Shown here: positions 55,920 to 64,000 of the stretch, in pieces
Layout of the letters: each line of letters starts with the position of its first letter
How positions within the stretch are numbered: position 1 is the first letter of the stretch
Origin: Corynebacterium pseudodiphtheriticum DSM 44287
GTDB lineage: Bacteria > Actinomycetota > Actinomycetes > Mycobacteriales > Mycobacteriaceae
Length of the DNA stretch: 64,000 nt
Direction: 5' to 3'
Assembly (NCBI RefSeq): GCF_000688415.1
Contig: NZ_JIAH01000006.1
Span: forward strand, 1 to 64,000
Notes under the pieces: model-generated
What the model saw: the letters and a program-made list of their open reading frames with translations, nothing else
Told to the model about the DNA's origin: nothing
The model's database searches: none
Made by a program: the position numbers and the translations under genes

Positions 55920-56225
55920 TTACCAGCTGGACTTACGAACGCCAGGAAGCTCACCGTTGTGGGCCATCTGACGCATACGGACACGGGACAAACCGAACTT
56001 ACGCAGGTAGCCACGAGGGCGACCGTCGTGAGAGTCACGGTTACGAACGCGCACCGGTGAAGCGTCGCGTGGTTGCCGGTTCAACTCGAACTGGGCATCC
56101 AAGCGCTCTTCTTCGGACTTGGTTTGGTCTTTGATGATTGCCTTGAGTTCAGCGCGACGCTCCGCATAGCGGGCAACGATTTCCTTGCGCTGCTCATTCT
56201 TGGCGATCTTTGACTTTTTAGCCAT
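55920..56225 (-). CDS. rpsN: 30S ribosomal protein S14 (zinc-independent form)
   Basis: A 101-residue long-form S14 with no Cys, lacking the zinc-binding CxxC pairs of the short form. Seen: [20 protein letters not shown] and [20 protein letters not shown]. Its ATG lies 3 nt before the rpmG stop region, tightly linked to the upstream gene. Confidence 0.97.
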   Translation of the reverse strand: MAKKSKIAKNEQRKEIVARYAERRAELKAIIKDQTKSEEERLDAQFELNRQPRDASPVRVRNRDSHDGRPRGYLRKFGLSRVRMRQMAHNGELPGVRKSSW

Positions 56226-56227
56226 TT

Positions 56228-56392
56228 CTATCGCTCCTCGCGGAATTCGACGTGCTTACGGGCAATCGGATCGTATTTCTTCAAGCTGATGCGATCCGGG
56301 TTGTTGCGCTTGTTCTTACGCGTCACGTAAGTGTAGCCAGTGCCCGCGGTGGACTTCAGCTTGGTGATTGGACGAATGTCATTACGGGCCAT
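56228..56392 (-). CDS. rpmG: 50S ribosomal protein L33 (zinc-independent form)
   Basis: A 54-residue L33: [20 protein letters not shown], then [20 protein letters not shown]. There are no Cys, so it is the C-minus form. It lies between rpmB (2 nt away) and rpsN (2 nt away). Confidence 0.96.
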   Translation of the reverse strand: MARNDIRPITKLKSTAGTGYTYVTRKNKRNNPDRISLKKYDPIARKHVEFREER

Positions 56393-56394
56393 CG

Positions 56395-56631
56395 TTATAC
56401 CTTCTCTCCCCGGGCGCGAATCTTCGCCACTACAGATTCAATGCCATCGCGGTCGATGATCTTGATTCCTTTGGTGGACACGGTCAACGTGATGGTCCGG
56501 CCTTCAGAAGGCAGGAAGTAACGCCGACGCTGCACGTTGGGGTTCCAACGACGCGACGTGCGGCGGTGCGAGTGCGAGACTTGCTTGCCAAATTCTGGCT
56601 TGCGTCCCGTTACCTGGCAAATAGCCGACAT
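56395..56631 (-). CDS. rpmB: 50S ribosomal protein L28
   Basis: A 78-residue L28: [45 protein letters not shown]. It has a single Cys, not the zinc-binding pairs of the C-plus form. ATG at 56631 follows AGGAGA. It heads the rpmB-rpmG-rpsN-rpsR operon, divergent from rpmE2-rpmF. Confidence 0.96.
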   Translation of the reverse strand: MSAICQVTGRKPEFGKQVSHSHRRTSRRWNPNVQRRRYFLPSEGRTITLTVSTKGIKIIDRDGIESVVAKIRARGEKV

Positions 56632-57011
56632 GGGTAATCTTTCTCCTAGCCGCCCACATCGTGACTGATTGCGACAACACTGCATCTGGATCCTTGAAAT
56701 GTGAGGGTGTGAGGGTAAGAATCCACGGTGTTGTATATGACCAGTTGACGGGGCGTTTGCGAACATTTCGACAACAGCACTCAAAAACGTTACACCTTGC
56801 AGGCGGAAAAACCAAGTGTAGTGGATAGTTTTTCATAATTCGCTTATGGCTGTAAGATGTTCAGAGTTGTCCGTAATCGAACCCAACCTGGGTGCGATCT
56901 TCGGTGTTTTGCACTGCGTGGTGTGACTGACCTCTGTCATGCAGTGGGGAACGTCGCCGTAAGCAGTGGCCCGAAGAACCGGCCCAGTTACAAACCTTAG
57001 GGAATCGACAG
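56632..57011. other. Divergent control region of zinc-free ribosomal genes
   Basis: A 380-bp gap between the two ribosomal operons. It must hold both promoters. I looked for a Zur box and found no good match; the nearest symmetric element is CATAA-N5-TTATG at about 56834-56848. No ORF is supported. Confidence 0.5.
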
Positions 57012-57275
57012 ATGAAAAAAGATATTCACCCGGATTATCACCCAGTGGTATTCCAGGATGCCGGTACCGGCACTCAGTTCTTGACTCAGTCCACCGCAAC
57101 CTCTGACCGCACCACGGAATACGAAGGTAAGGAATATCCACTAATCGTTGTGGATGTTACTTCTGAGTCGCATCCGTTCTGGACTGGTGCACAGCGTGTC
57201 ATGGACACCGCCGGTCGTGTGGAGCGTTTCCAAAACCGTTTCGGTGCTATGGCGCGCCGTCGCAAGAAAAACTAA
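57012..57275 (+). CDS. rpmE2: 50S ribosomal protein L31 type B
   Basis: An 87-residue type B L31 ([47 protein letters not shown]) without the Cys residues of the zinc-binding type A protein. It precedes rpmF by 19 nt. Type B L31 commonly replaces the zinc form when zinc is scarce. Confidence 0.97.
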   Translation: MKKDIHPDYHPVVFQDAGTGTQFLTQSTATSDRTTEYEGKEYPLIVVDVTSESHPFWTGAQRVMDTAGRVERFQNRFGAMARRRKKN

Positions 57276-57294
57276 CAAAGGAGGGTAGAAGAAA

Positions 57295-57468
57295 ATGGCA
57301 GTTCCTAAGTTTAAGAAGTCCCGTGCGAACACCCGCATGCGCCGTTCTCAGTGGAAGGCCGACAATGTCGCCCTCCAGGAAGTTAAGATCGACGGCCAGA
57401 CCGTTCGTATCCCACGTCGTCTGGTTAAGGCCGCTCAGCTTGGTCTTGTAGACGTCGAAGAATTCTAA
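57295..57468 (+). CDS. rpmF: 50S ribosomal protein L32
   Basis: A 57-residue L32: [20 protein letters not shown] and [16 protein letters not shown]. No Cys pairs, so this is also a zinc-free form. GGAGGG is ten bases upstream. It follows rpmE2 and is ended by the terminator at 57548. Confidence 0.96.
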   Translation: MAVPKFKKSRANTRMRRSQWKADNVALQEVKIDGQTVRIPRRLVKAAQLGLVDVEEF

Positions 57469-57547
57469 GCGTAGATTCAGTACAGAATTCTTTCGAAGTA
57501 GCCCGCAGCTTTCAGGCAGTACAAGTTCTTAGCTGTGGCTGATGCTT

Positions 57548-57592
57548 AACCCCAGGTTTCCCCTGCTCTAGCAGGGTGGACGCTGGGGTTTT
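57548..57592 (+). terminator. rpmE2-rpmF terminator
   Basis: A compound hairpin: outer stem AACCCCAG/CTGGGGTT (57548-57555 with 57583-57590), inner stem CCCTGC/GCAGGG (57561-57566 with 57571-57576). TTTT follows. It ends the rpmE2-rpmF unit. Confidence 0.85.
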
Positions 57593-57734
57593 CTCTATCT
57601 GTAGAACTCCTGTGAGTCTCCCTGGAGAAAGCTGCTACGCTGAATAGCAGGAAATACGGCAGAAGCAAATTTTTATAAATCCTGCAGAGTTTCAAAATAG
57701 CCCGTACAGCGATAAGACAGTCAGAGCATTCATA

Positions 57735-59117
57735 ATGAACTCCATGAATAAACACGGATCCTTCGGCCGGCACGGTGAGCCTGGCGCTAACGAATCATCT
57801 TCCCCGCATCACTCAGCTTCATCTCCGTATTCTTCATGGAATAAGTCGCATCAGCAGCCCAATAATTTCTGGGGCCCAGGAGATGCCTCCGAACCTCACA
57901 GTGCCAATGAGGAAACGTTGCAATTCGACCGCCCAGGCGTGAATGCGCAACGATCCCCACAGTCCGTACAAACCGTACAAACTCAGGACCAGCATATTGC
58001 GCCGGTACATGCGCATCAAGCGGATCCCGTGCAAAAACCAAAGCGCACTATTGGACTCGTGCCTGCATTGGCTTTAATGTTGGTTGGCTCTATCAGCACT
58101 GGAGTTATCACGGGGGTTGTGACGTCGTCTAACTCGACGTCATCTAACCAACCAGCCACGTCAGTGTCTGAGAATTTGAGTCAACCGGTGTCGAACAACG
58201 CCCAGCCTGCTGTCGAAGGATCCGTGGAGCAGGTAGCAGACAAAGTTGTTCCCACTGTGGTTTCCATCCGCGTCGCTGATCAACGACAGGTTGCCGACGG
58301 CTCTGGATCTATTATTTCCTCGGACGGATACGTATTGACCAACCATCATGTTGTTGCGAATGGGCAGAATGGCCAGATTCAAGTCACAATGAGTGATGGT
58401 ACTCGGCATGCCGCGGATTTCGTTGCTTCCGATGCAGCTACAGATATTGCTGTGATTAAGATTCGCGATGCTCATGACCTACCGACGATCGGGTTTGGTG
58501 ACTCGGATGATATTCGTGTGGGGCAAGAAATTGTCGCTATTGGCTCGCCGTTGGGTCTGAGCTCGACAGTGACATCGGGGATTGTCTCAGCAGTAGACCG
58601 CCCAGTGCGCGCTTCGCAGCAAGGAGGGGAGTCGTCGCTGATTGACGGAATTCAAACCGACGCTGCGATTAACCCGGGAAACTCTGGTGGCCCCTTGGTG
58701 GACATGAACGGCAACTTGATCGGCATGAATTCAATGATCGCTTCACTTTCAGCCGGGAAGGACCAAGCCGGCTCCATTGGCCTAGGGTTCGCTATTCCAT
58801 CTAATTTTGTGATGAGGGTTGCCCGGCAGCTCATTGAGACAGGCGAAGCGCGTCACCCACTGCTTGGTGTGCAGGTGGATGCGCGTAACCCGGTGAATGG
58901 CGCTTTGGTGCTTGGCGTGGAACCGGGCAGTCCGGCTGATCAGGCTGGGCTGGAGGTGGGAGATGTTGTCACCAGACTGAATGATCGACAGGTAGATGAC
59001 TCTGACACCTTGATTGCAGCTACTCGTTCACATGAATTCGGAGAGACTGTCACACTGGAAGTAATTTCAGAAGGCGCCGATAAACCGAAAGAGGTAGAGG
59101 TAACGCTGTCGAACTAG
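57735..59117 (+). CDS. HtrA/DegP-like serine protease with PDZ domain
   Basis: A membrane-anchored trypsin-like protease for envelope protein quality control. The 460-residue protein has a long polar, Ser/His/Gln-rich cytoplasmic N-terminus (about 1-103), one membrane segment (about 105-130), the protease domain with the triad His205 (LTNHHVV), Asp237 (ATDIAV) and Ser317 (NPGNSGGP), and a PDZ domain (about 370-455). ATG at 57735 and an alternative three codons on. The same gene follows the ribosomal cluster in C. glutamicum. Confidence 0.92.
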   Translation: MNSMNKHGSFGRHGEPGANESSSPHHSASSPYSSWNKSHQQPNNFWGPGDASEPHSANEETLQFDRPGVNAQRSPQSVQTVQTQDQHIAPVHAHQADPVQKPKRTIGLVPALALMLVGSISTGVITGVVTSSNSTSSNQPATSVSENLSQPVSNNAQPAVEGSVEQVADKVVPTVVSIRVADQRQVADGSGSIISSDGYVLTNHHVVANGQNGQIQVTMSDGTRHAADFVASDAATDIAVIKIRDAHDLPTIGFGDSDDIRVGQEIVAIGSPLGLSSTVTSGIVSAVDRPVRASQQGGESSLIDGIQTDAAINPGNSGGPLVDMNGNLIGMNSMIASLSAGKDQAGSIGLGFAIPSNFVMRVARQLIETGEARHPLLGVQVDARNPVNGALVLGVEPGSPADQAGLEVGDVVTRLNDRQVDDSDTLIAATRSHEFGETVTLEVISEGADKPKEVEVTLSN

Positions 59118-59170
59118 TAAGTTACTAGATAGCATTAGTCAGCACCCCTCTAAACAGCACTGGAGCTTGA

Positions 59171-59764
59171 ATGTCAGAAGACACTGATCTGCGCGCCACC
59201 CGCAATGCCCGGCCGTCGTTGATGGATCTGGACGATCCCGACGCTGAGTTTTTCCTTGCCGCCGAGAAAGAAGGGGATCTTCCTGCTTATCGACGTGCAC
59301 TGGTGGTCATCGTTTCTGACCGCGCCCCGGATTCCTGGGATGATACCGGACGTTTGGTTACCGAGTTGTTGGCAGAAGACGATTTCACGGTTGACGGCAT
59401 CGTCGTGGTTCGTAATGATCAGTCGGAAATCCGGCAAGCCATTGAAACAGCAGTGGTCGGCGGCGTCGATCTAGTAGTTTCGATCGGTGGTACTGGTGTA
59501 GGCGCGCGAGATTGCACACCGGAAGCTACCAGTAGCGTGGTCGATATGCGGGTTCCGGGCTTGGCTCAGGCTTTGCGATCTTCCGGTCAAGCCTGTGGTG
59601 CCGTGGATGCCTGTACCTCCCGTGGTATCTGTGGGATATCTGGATCTACAGTCGTGGTGAATCTGGCATCATCTAGGGCTGCGATTCGCGATGGCATGGC
59701 AACGCTGGGGCCACTGGTGCACCACCTGATCGATCAATTACAAAAACATTCGCTGGATTCTTAA
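59171..59764 (+). CDS. mog: Molybdopterin adenylyltransferase (MogA/MoaB-like)
   Basis: A molybdenum cofactor biosynthesis protein that adenylates molybdopterin. The 197-residue protein has a polar leader of about 40 residues and the MoCF-binding fold: VVIVSDRAPDSWDDTG, SIGGTGVGARDCTPEAT and the final NLASSRAAIRDGMATLG. It lies 54 nt after the HtrA gene, and moeA is found a few genes downstream. Confidence 0.92.
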   Translation: MSEDTDLRATRNARPSLMDLDDPDAEFFLAAEKEGDLPAYRRALVVIVSDRAPDSWDDTGRLVTELLAEDDFTVDGIVVVRNDQSEIRQAIETAVVGGVDLVVSIGGTGVGARDCTPEATSSVVDMRVPGLAQALRSSGQACGAVDACTSRGICGISGSTVVVNLASSRAAIRDGMATLGPLVHHLIDQLQKHSLDS

Positions 59765-59768
59765 GACC

Positions 59769-59792
59769 TTTGTCTAGGCGCAGCTAGACAAA
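59769..59792 (+). terminator. Possible mog terminator
   Basis: TTTGTCTAG (59769-59777) pairs perfectly with CTAGACAAA (59784-59792) around a 6-nt loop, starting five bases after the mog stop. The stem is A/T-rich and no T run follows. Confidence 0.5.
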
Positions 59793-59846
59793 CAGAATTT
59801 GTAGCGACTATTGGTTGAACGATGAGTCACGAAACGGCGGTCTACA

Positions 59847-60086
59847 GTGAACAATGATTTAGAATCGAACAACCGCGGGCGGCGTCGGCGAACCAAGCGG
59901 ATTTCTGATGCTCCGAACTATGATCGAACCGCCGAGCGTGAATTAAAAAATGGGTATGGCTTAGGCGCGGCTGTGTATGAGCCTGGGCGCAATGCCACAG
60001 CGAAGCCAGCAGAGCAGGCTTTCGCGAGTACAGGTTTTGATGAGTCTTTTTGGCGGGAACAACGCCCGCCGCACAGTGTCTACTGA
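59847..60086 (+). CDS. Small conserved basic protein
   Basis: A 79-residue hydrophilic protein of unknown function. It starts with GTG at 59847, has an Arg-rich N-terminal part (NNRGRRRRTKRISD) and ends in SFWREQRPPHSVY. No domain is recognised. Its stop overlaps the end of mscL on the other strand by 7 bp. Confidence 0.6.
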   Translation: MNNDLESNNRGRRRRTKRISDAPNYDRTAERELKNGYGLGAAVYEPGRNATAKPAEQAFASTGFDESFWREQRPPHSVY

Positions 60087-60541
60087 TCTTTGCTGGTCTC
60101 TGATTTTGTCGCCTGTGAGTTTGCAGGGGTGTGATCCCGCAATAAATCACGAATTTCTGCTAGTAGTTCTTCGGTAGTTGCTGCTGGATCTTTGTCGTCG
60201 CTGTTGTCGTCGTCGCTGCCAATGCCCAGGCTCCGCTTTCGAGCCTTTTCTAGCTTGTTGATTGGCATAATGATGAGGAAATAGACAATTGATGCAACGA
60301 TGAAGAAATTGATGACAGCGGTGATGACGGCACCGAAGTCCAAAAAAGTCGCTTCGTTGTTCGGGTTCACATGGAAACCCAAACCAGAAACATCCGCGCT
60401 ACCGAAAGAAGCGATCAGCGGGTTAATAATATGGTCCGAAACCGAAGTAACAATCGCGGTAAAGGCTGAGCCGATAATCACGGCAGTGGACAACTCAATG
60501 ACGTTGCCGCGCATGATGAATTCTTTGAAACCTTGCAACAT
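60080..60541 (-). CDS. mscL: Large-conductance mechanosensitive channel
   Basis: A pentameric osmotic release valve. The 153-residue protein has the two membrane segments and the MscL signature MLQGFKEFIMRGNVIELSTA, with IIGSAFTAIVTS. The C-terminal helix is followed by an acidic stretch (SDDDNSDDKD). ATG at 60541. It is 37 nt after the SAF-domain gene. Confidence 0.95.
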   Translation of the reverse strand: MLQGFKEFIMRGNVIELSTAVIIGSAFTAIVTSVSDHIINPLIASFGSADVSGLGFHVNPNNEATFLDFGAVITAVINFFIVASIVYFLIIMPINKLEKARKRSLGIGSDDDNSDDKDPAATTEELLAEIRDLLRDHTPANSQATKSETSKDQ

Positions 60542-60578
60542 GAGTGCACACTTTAGCGCACACGATTAAGTGGTTCTA

Positions 60579-61421
60579 TCAGTGAGCATCCCTTCCGGTG
60601 GCGCGTTCTCCAGTGAGAACTACCGTTAGTGGAGAAGCTAGAGAAGCTACTGCGACGCGTTGTGCTGCCGAGGCGGGTAGCGCCAGCATTACTGTAGCTC
60701 GGCTGCCTGCAGATGTGGCTTCCCGCGCTAGGATAACCCGTGCGCCTTCAGCAATGACAGTGTTGCTTTCGATTTGGCCGGGCCCGCCGGAATATGGCGA
60801 AATGCTGTTTCTAGCGTGGTCAATTCCAGCGTGGTCGATTGCATCGAGACCGGGACCGTTTTCTGCGCCGCGTTCTGCATCCCGGTGATCTGCCCCGAAT
60901 GACGTTTGGGAGTTTCCTGATGCGTCTTCCGTAATAACGCTGACTGTATCGCCATGATTAAGCAGCGGAATTATTTCTGGGTCAGCCAAAGATATCGGGA
61001 CCATGTGCACGGATTCAAGGCCCGGCTCTCCCGACTTTTCACCAGTGATCTCGTCTGAGTTCTTTCCATGGACCAACGTCGCGGTGAGCTCTGAACTAAT
61101 GAAGCGTGCACTTGTTACTACCTCACCTGGTTGCGCGGCAGACACCGCGATGGTTCCCAACACATCTTCGGTGGCGGTGAACGCGCCTTCAGGAGTATAA
61201 GATTCGGGGCGTTCTTGCAGTTTTATATCGTTAATGGTGATCATTTGTCCGGCTTCGAGCGCGCCGGTAAACACCACCACTTTTGGATCGTTGCTTCGAG
61301 AATGCAGGGCCAGTATCGCAGCAGCGCAAACCAGCAGCATCGCTAAGATCCGGCGCAGCAATACGGAACGCTGGTGGCCAGGGGTGCGAAGTTGATGAAA
61401 TAAGCGGGAAAAGCTTGGCAT
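60579..61421 (-). CDS. SAF-domain protein, CpaB-like
   Basis: A 280-residue exported protein with one N-terminal membrane segment (about 21-41) and a SAF domain (about 48-113; TGALEAGQMITINDIKL), as in CpaB and flagellar FlgA-like proteins. The second half is polar with His/Asp-rich spots, ending with an RGD-like tail. No pilus gene cluster is visible. It is conserved at this place in corynebacteria to my memory. Function unknown. Confidence 0.75.
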   Translation of the reverse strand: MPSFSRLFHQLRTPGHQRSVLLRRILAMLLVCAAAILALHSRSNDPKVVVFTGALEAGQMITINDIKLQERPESYTPEGAFTATEDVLGTIAVSAAQPGEVVTSARFISSELTATLVHGKNSDEITGEKSGEPGLESVHMVPISLADPEIIPLLNHGDTVSVITEDASGNSQTSFGADHRDAERGAENGPGLDAIDHAGIDHARNSISPYSGGPGQIESNTVIAEGARVILAREATSAGSRATVMLALPASAAQRVAVASLASPLTVVLTGERATGRDAH

Positions 61422-61473
61422 ACTGCATTAGACTGCCGCTGAACTATGGCGGTTCCCGATGGAACCCTTCGGA

Positions 61474-62136
61474 TCAAGAAATCGTGGTAATGCCGATTTC
61501 AGTGATTATCTTATTCACAGCACAATCGCGCTCATCGTGTGGCACAAACGGACGTACCTCTGTAGAAAAAACTACACCGACGAGTTCTGGCATTGCTTTT
61601 GAACTCGTCACCGCAGAAGAACTCGTATTGCTCGAACACGCTGTCCAGGCCTCGGCGATTGCGCGGTCATAGAAGCCAGCACCTTTTCCGAGCCGGTAGC
61701 CGGTATGGTCTATTGCTAAAGCAGGCAGAACTATGAGGTCAAGTGTTGGCAAACACTCTGTGCTGGAAATACCTTCGCCACGAGGTTCGGGGATAGGAAG
61801 TCTCGGATTGCGCACTGCGAGTGAATCCGGGCCATCGTATTGCGACCAGGATAGACGGAAACCTGGCTGGCAGATCGGAAGCCAAAGTTCATCTGTGTGA
61901 GATTCCAGAGCATTGAGTAAAGTTCCGGCTCCAGGTTCGTCGTCAAGCGGAACATATCCTGCGACTCGCAAAGGCTGCCCAGGGCATCGTAAGGACTTGA
62001 GAAATTCCGCTACGTTGTGGCTCAATGCTGCATTTGACTTCCGCCAGGTGTCACGGTTGTGCGCAGCGAGCTGTCGTGCCTGCTGGTGTTTATTGCGTAA
62101 CTCGGTTTTTGCAGTGGCAAGTGGAAAAGAGCTCAT
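61474..62136 (-). CDS. 5-formyltetrahydrofolate cyclo-ligase
   Basis: Converts 5-formyl-THF to methenyl-THF with ATP, recovering folate. The 220-residue protein has the family core: RNKHQQARQLAAHNRDTWRK, the GYRLGKGAGFYDRAIAEA signature and PALAIDHTGYRLG. I chose ATG at 62136; an upstream extension to 62214 overlaps galU. It is divergent from galU, about 75 nt apart. Confidence 0.9.
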   Translation of the reverse strand: MSSFPLATAKTELRNKHQQARQLAAHNRDTWRKSNAALSHNVAEFLKSLRCPGQPLRVAGYVPLDDEPGAGTLLNALESHTDELWLPICQPGFRLSWSQYDGPDSLAVRNPRLPIPEPRGEGISSTECLPTLDLIVLPALAIDHTGYRLGKGAGFYDRAIAEAWTACSSNTSSSAVTSSKAMPELVGVVFSTEVRPFVPHDERDCAVNKIITEIGITTIS

Positions 62137-62212
62137 AATAACTAGAATAGTTCTACAATGATTACGGAAAGCCGTAGCCAATTGGGGCCGGTAAACAGGT
62201 AGTGTTTTGGGC

Positions 62213-63184
62213 ATGTCTCAAGATGCTTCCGGATTCATCCAGGATTCACCGCACAAGAACTCAGCGATCATCAACACTGTTGTCGTTCCAGCAGCAGGGT
62301 TGGGCACACGGTTTTTGCCGACGACGAAGACTGTGCCGAAAGAACTCCTTCCGGTAGTTGATACCCCGGGTATCGAAATGATTGCAGAAGAAGCCGCAGC
62401 GTGTGGAGCACAACGTCTCGCAATAATCACCGCGCCTAATAAACAAGAAATCATGCGGCATTTTGATGCGTTCCCAGCGCTAGTTGAGACGCTGCAATCA
62501 CGGGGTAAAGACGACCAGGCCCATAAAGTCCAACGTGCCGGGGAACTTATTCAGCCTGTCGCTGTAGAACAGGAGGAACCCCTTGGACTAGGCCATGCGG
62601 TGGGATTGGCTTCTGAATTATTGGGTGAGCAGGAAGAAGCATTTGCGGTTATGCTTCCCGACGATCTCGTGCTGCCAATGGGAGTGATGGAAGAAATGGC
62701 ACGGGTGCGAGCGCAGCTAGGTGGCTCGGTGTTGTGTGCCTTTGAAGTCGCTCCGGAAGAGACCGTGAATTACGGAGTATTTGACGTTGAAGCTGCTGAC
62801 GACATCTCGGGGGTATCCGCAGAACGAGTACACAAGGTCAGAGGCATGGTGGAAAAACCAGATGCCGGGCAGGCACCATCGACGCTAGTTGCAGCTGGCC
62901 GGTATCTTCTGGACCGGGAGATTTTCTCCGCGCTGCGCCGCATCACCCCGGGTAAAGGTGGCGAATTGCAGTTGACCGATGCCATTGAACTGCTGATTCG
63001 AGAAGGCCATCCGGTGCACGTCGTCGTGCATCAGGGGACCCGCCATGATTTGGGAAATCCTGGTGGTTTTATCCCCGCGAACGTTGATTTTGGCTTGCGC
63101 AATGAGAAGTATGGCCCGACTCTGTATCGGAGCTTAAAGAAATTGTTAGCTGACTACGAACAAGAACAGGGGATTTCGGAATAA
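62213..63184 (+). CDS. galU: UTP-glucose-1-phosphate uridylyltransferase
   Basis: Makes UDP-glucose for envelope and storage sugars. The 323-residue protein has VVPAAGLGTRFLPTTKTVPK, ELLPVVDTPGIEMIAEEA and GMVEKPDAGQAPSTLVAAGR. ATG at 62213. It is followed 37 nt later by moeA in the same direction. Confidence 0.95.
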   Translation: MSQDASGFIQDSPHKNSAIINTVVVPAAGLGTRFLPTTKTVPKELLPVVDTPGIEMIAEEAAACGAQRLAIITAPNKQEIMRHFDAFPALVETLQSRGKDDQAHKVQRAGELIQPVAVEQEEPLGLGHAVGLASELLGEQEEAFAVMLPDDLVLPMGVMEEMARVRAQLGGSVLCAFEVAPEETVNYGVFDVEAADDISGVSAERVHKVRGMVEKPDAGQAPSTLVAAGRYLLDREIFSALRRITPGKGGELQLTDAIELLIREGHPVHVVVHQGTRHDLGNPGGFIPANVDFGLRNEKYGPTLYRSLKKLLADYEQEQGISE

Positions 63185-63221
63185 TCCCGAAAGCCAGGAA
63201 GATCAGGAAGGTAGAGCAACT

Positions 63222-64000
63222 ATGCGTTCGGTCGAAGAACAGCTTGCGCTGATTACTGATACGGCCATGACCCCGGAGCCGGTGCGCATAGCGATTACCG
63301 ACGCTCTGGGCATGATGTGTGCCGAGGAAGTGCAAGCTAGCCAGCCACTTCCTGGTTTCCCACAAGCGGCGATTGATGGTTACGCGGTCCGTGCAGTTGA
63401 TATTGGCGGGGAACGAGCGCTTCGTGCAGCTCCACCTCGTGGAGATACGGATTCTGTCGGTGATGCCCCTTTAGCACCTACGCCTCCTGCCGCGGAAAAA
63501 TCATTGCCTGTGGTTGGGGAGGTCCCGGCTGGCTCGCGGCAGCCACTGCGTTTGCAGCCAAAACAGGTGGTGCGGGTGCACACAGGTGCGCCTTTGCCAA
63601 CTCTTTCGGATGCTGTATTACCTCTGGAGTGGACAGACCGAGGCCGTAAACGTATGACGCCGTATCGGGCCGTGCGTTCCGGGGATTTTGTGCGGCGCGT
63701 TGGCGATGATATCCAGCCAGGCGATGTTGCGGTGTCTTCTGGCGCGATCTTGGGCCCGGCCCAGATTGGTTTGCTGGCTGCGGTGGGAAGGGAAAAAGTA
63801 CTGGCCTATCCACGTCCGCGGGTGTCTGTTATCTCGTACGGACGGGAGCTGGTCGACGTTGATCGCGACCCTGGGTTGGGGCAAGTTTTTGATGTGAATT
63901 CGTATTCGCTCGCCGCGGCCGCGAAAGACGCTGGAGCCGATGTGCATCGCGTAGGAATCGCAGAAGGAGAGCCGCGGCGCATCAAAGAGATGCTGCAATC
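63222..64000 (+). CDS. moeA: Molybdopterin molybdotransferase MoeA (5' part)
   Basis: Inserts molybdate into molybdopterin-AMP made by Mog. About 259 residues are visible: FPQAAIDGYAVRAVDIGG, VRVHTGAPLP, RRVGDDIQPGDVA and VSVISYGREL. GGAAGG precedes the ATG at 63222. The 3' end lies beyond the window. It shares a pathway with mog at 59171. Confidence 0.92.
   Translation, partial: MRSVEEQLALITDTAMTPEPVRIAITDALGMMCAEEVQASQPLPGFPQAAIDGYAVRAVDIGGERALRAAPPRGDTDSVGDAPLAPTPPAAEKSLPVVGEVPAGSRQPLRLQPKQVVRVHTGAPLPTLSDAVLPLEWTDRGRKRMTPYRAVRSGDFVRRVGDDIQPGDVAVSSGAILGPAQIGLLAAVGREKVLAYPRPRVSVISYGRELVDVDRDPGLGQVFDVNSYSLAAAAKDAGADVHRVGIAEGEPRRIKEMLQ

Noticed and set aside
56834..56848. CATAA-N5-TTATG as a Zur box of the ribosomal operons
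   Set aside because: It has only 5-bp arms and lacks the TGAAAATCATTTTCA-like core of actinobacterial Zur sites.

Overview
The window is a stretch of chromosome from a Corynebacterium (Actinobacteria, moderate G+C). The evidence is the combination of AmtR, mycoredoxin, Rpf, PerM, SepH, MctC and DUF3239/DUF2771 proteins, together with a gene order that closely follows the part of the C. glutamicum chromosome around gltA, thyA-folA, pgi, purNH, amtR and moeA. That comparison is from memory, not from a search, and I cannot name the species. No prophage, insertion sequence, CRISPR array or plasmid function was found; the gene content is mostly core.

Layout. 1-300: the end of an rRNA operon (5S rRNA and a strong terminator). 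436-6766: a TSUP permease, a DUF3239 membrane protein, an XPB-type helicase and its usual helicase-associated partner, with a 39-residue zinc-ribbon ORF between them. 6838-16527: a small conserved protein, the Rpf muralytic factor, a cold-shock protein, DUF2771, a glutaminyl cyclase lipoprotein, a purine permease, a TrmH/SpoU methylase, a DUF6928-like protein, SepH and SerC. 16800-24176: citrate synthase, FKBP isomerase, aldo/keto reductase, the DUF485-MctC carboxylate transporter pair, a beta-lactamase-fold protein and a Tat-exported DUF1906 protein. 24488-32119: tRNA-Arg(CCU), mrx1-folA-thyA, cysQ and the giant helicase lhr. 32252-41270: nei2, pgi, a zinc-type CDF exporter, a histidine-rich secreted amidase, and a three-gene OsmC/flavin-oxidase/flavin-reductase operon. 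41343-50270: PcrA, two M23 peptidases, perM, purN and purH. 50411-55427: an unusual operon etfB-etfA-cytochrome b-hydrolase, followed (upstream) by amtR. 55650-57468: two divergent clusters of zinc-free ribosomal proteins. 57735-64000: HtrA protease, mog, a small protein, mscL, a SAF-domain protein, 5-formyl-THF cyclo-ligase, galU and the start of moeA.

The most striking thing is not a gene. The 10-mer CGTCGGCAAG occurs 22 times exactly (both strands counted), always inside genes but in four different reading registers, so it looks selected as DNA. About 0.12 copies would be expected by chance with equal base frequencies. Other leads: a perfect McbR-type operator (TAGAC-N6-GTCTA) ahead of the OsmC/flavin-oxidase/flavin-reductase operon, pointing to sulfur acquisition; a tight ETF-cytochrome b-hydrolase operon that may carry electrons from ETF to the membrane; and a possible zinc-handling unit made of a His-rich amidase and a CDF exporter, with a palindrome between them and the exporter coupled to pgi by a GTGA overlap.
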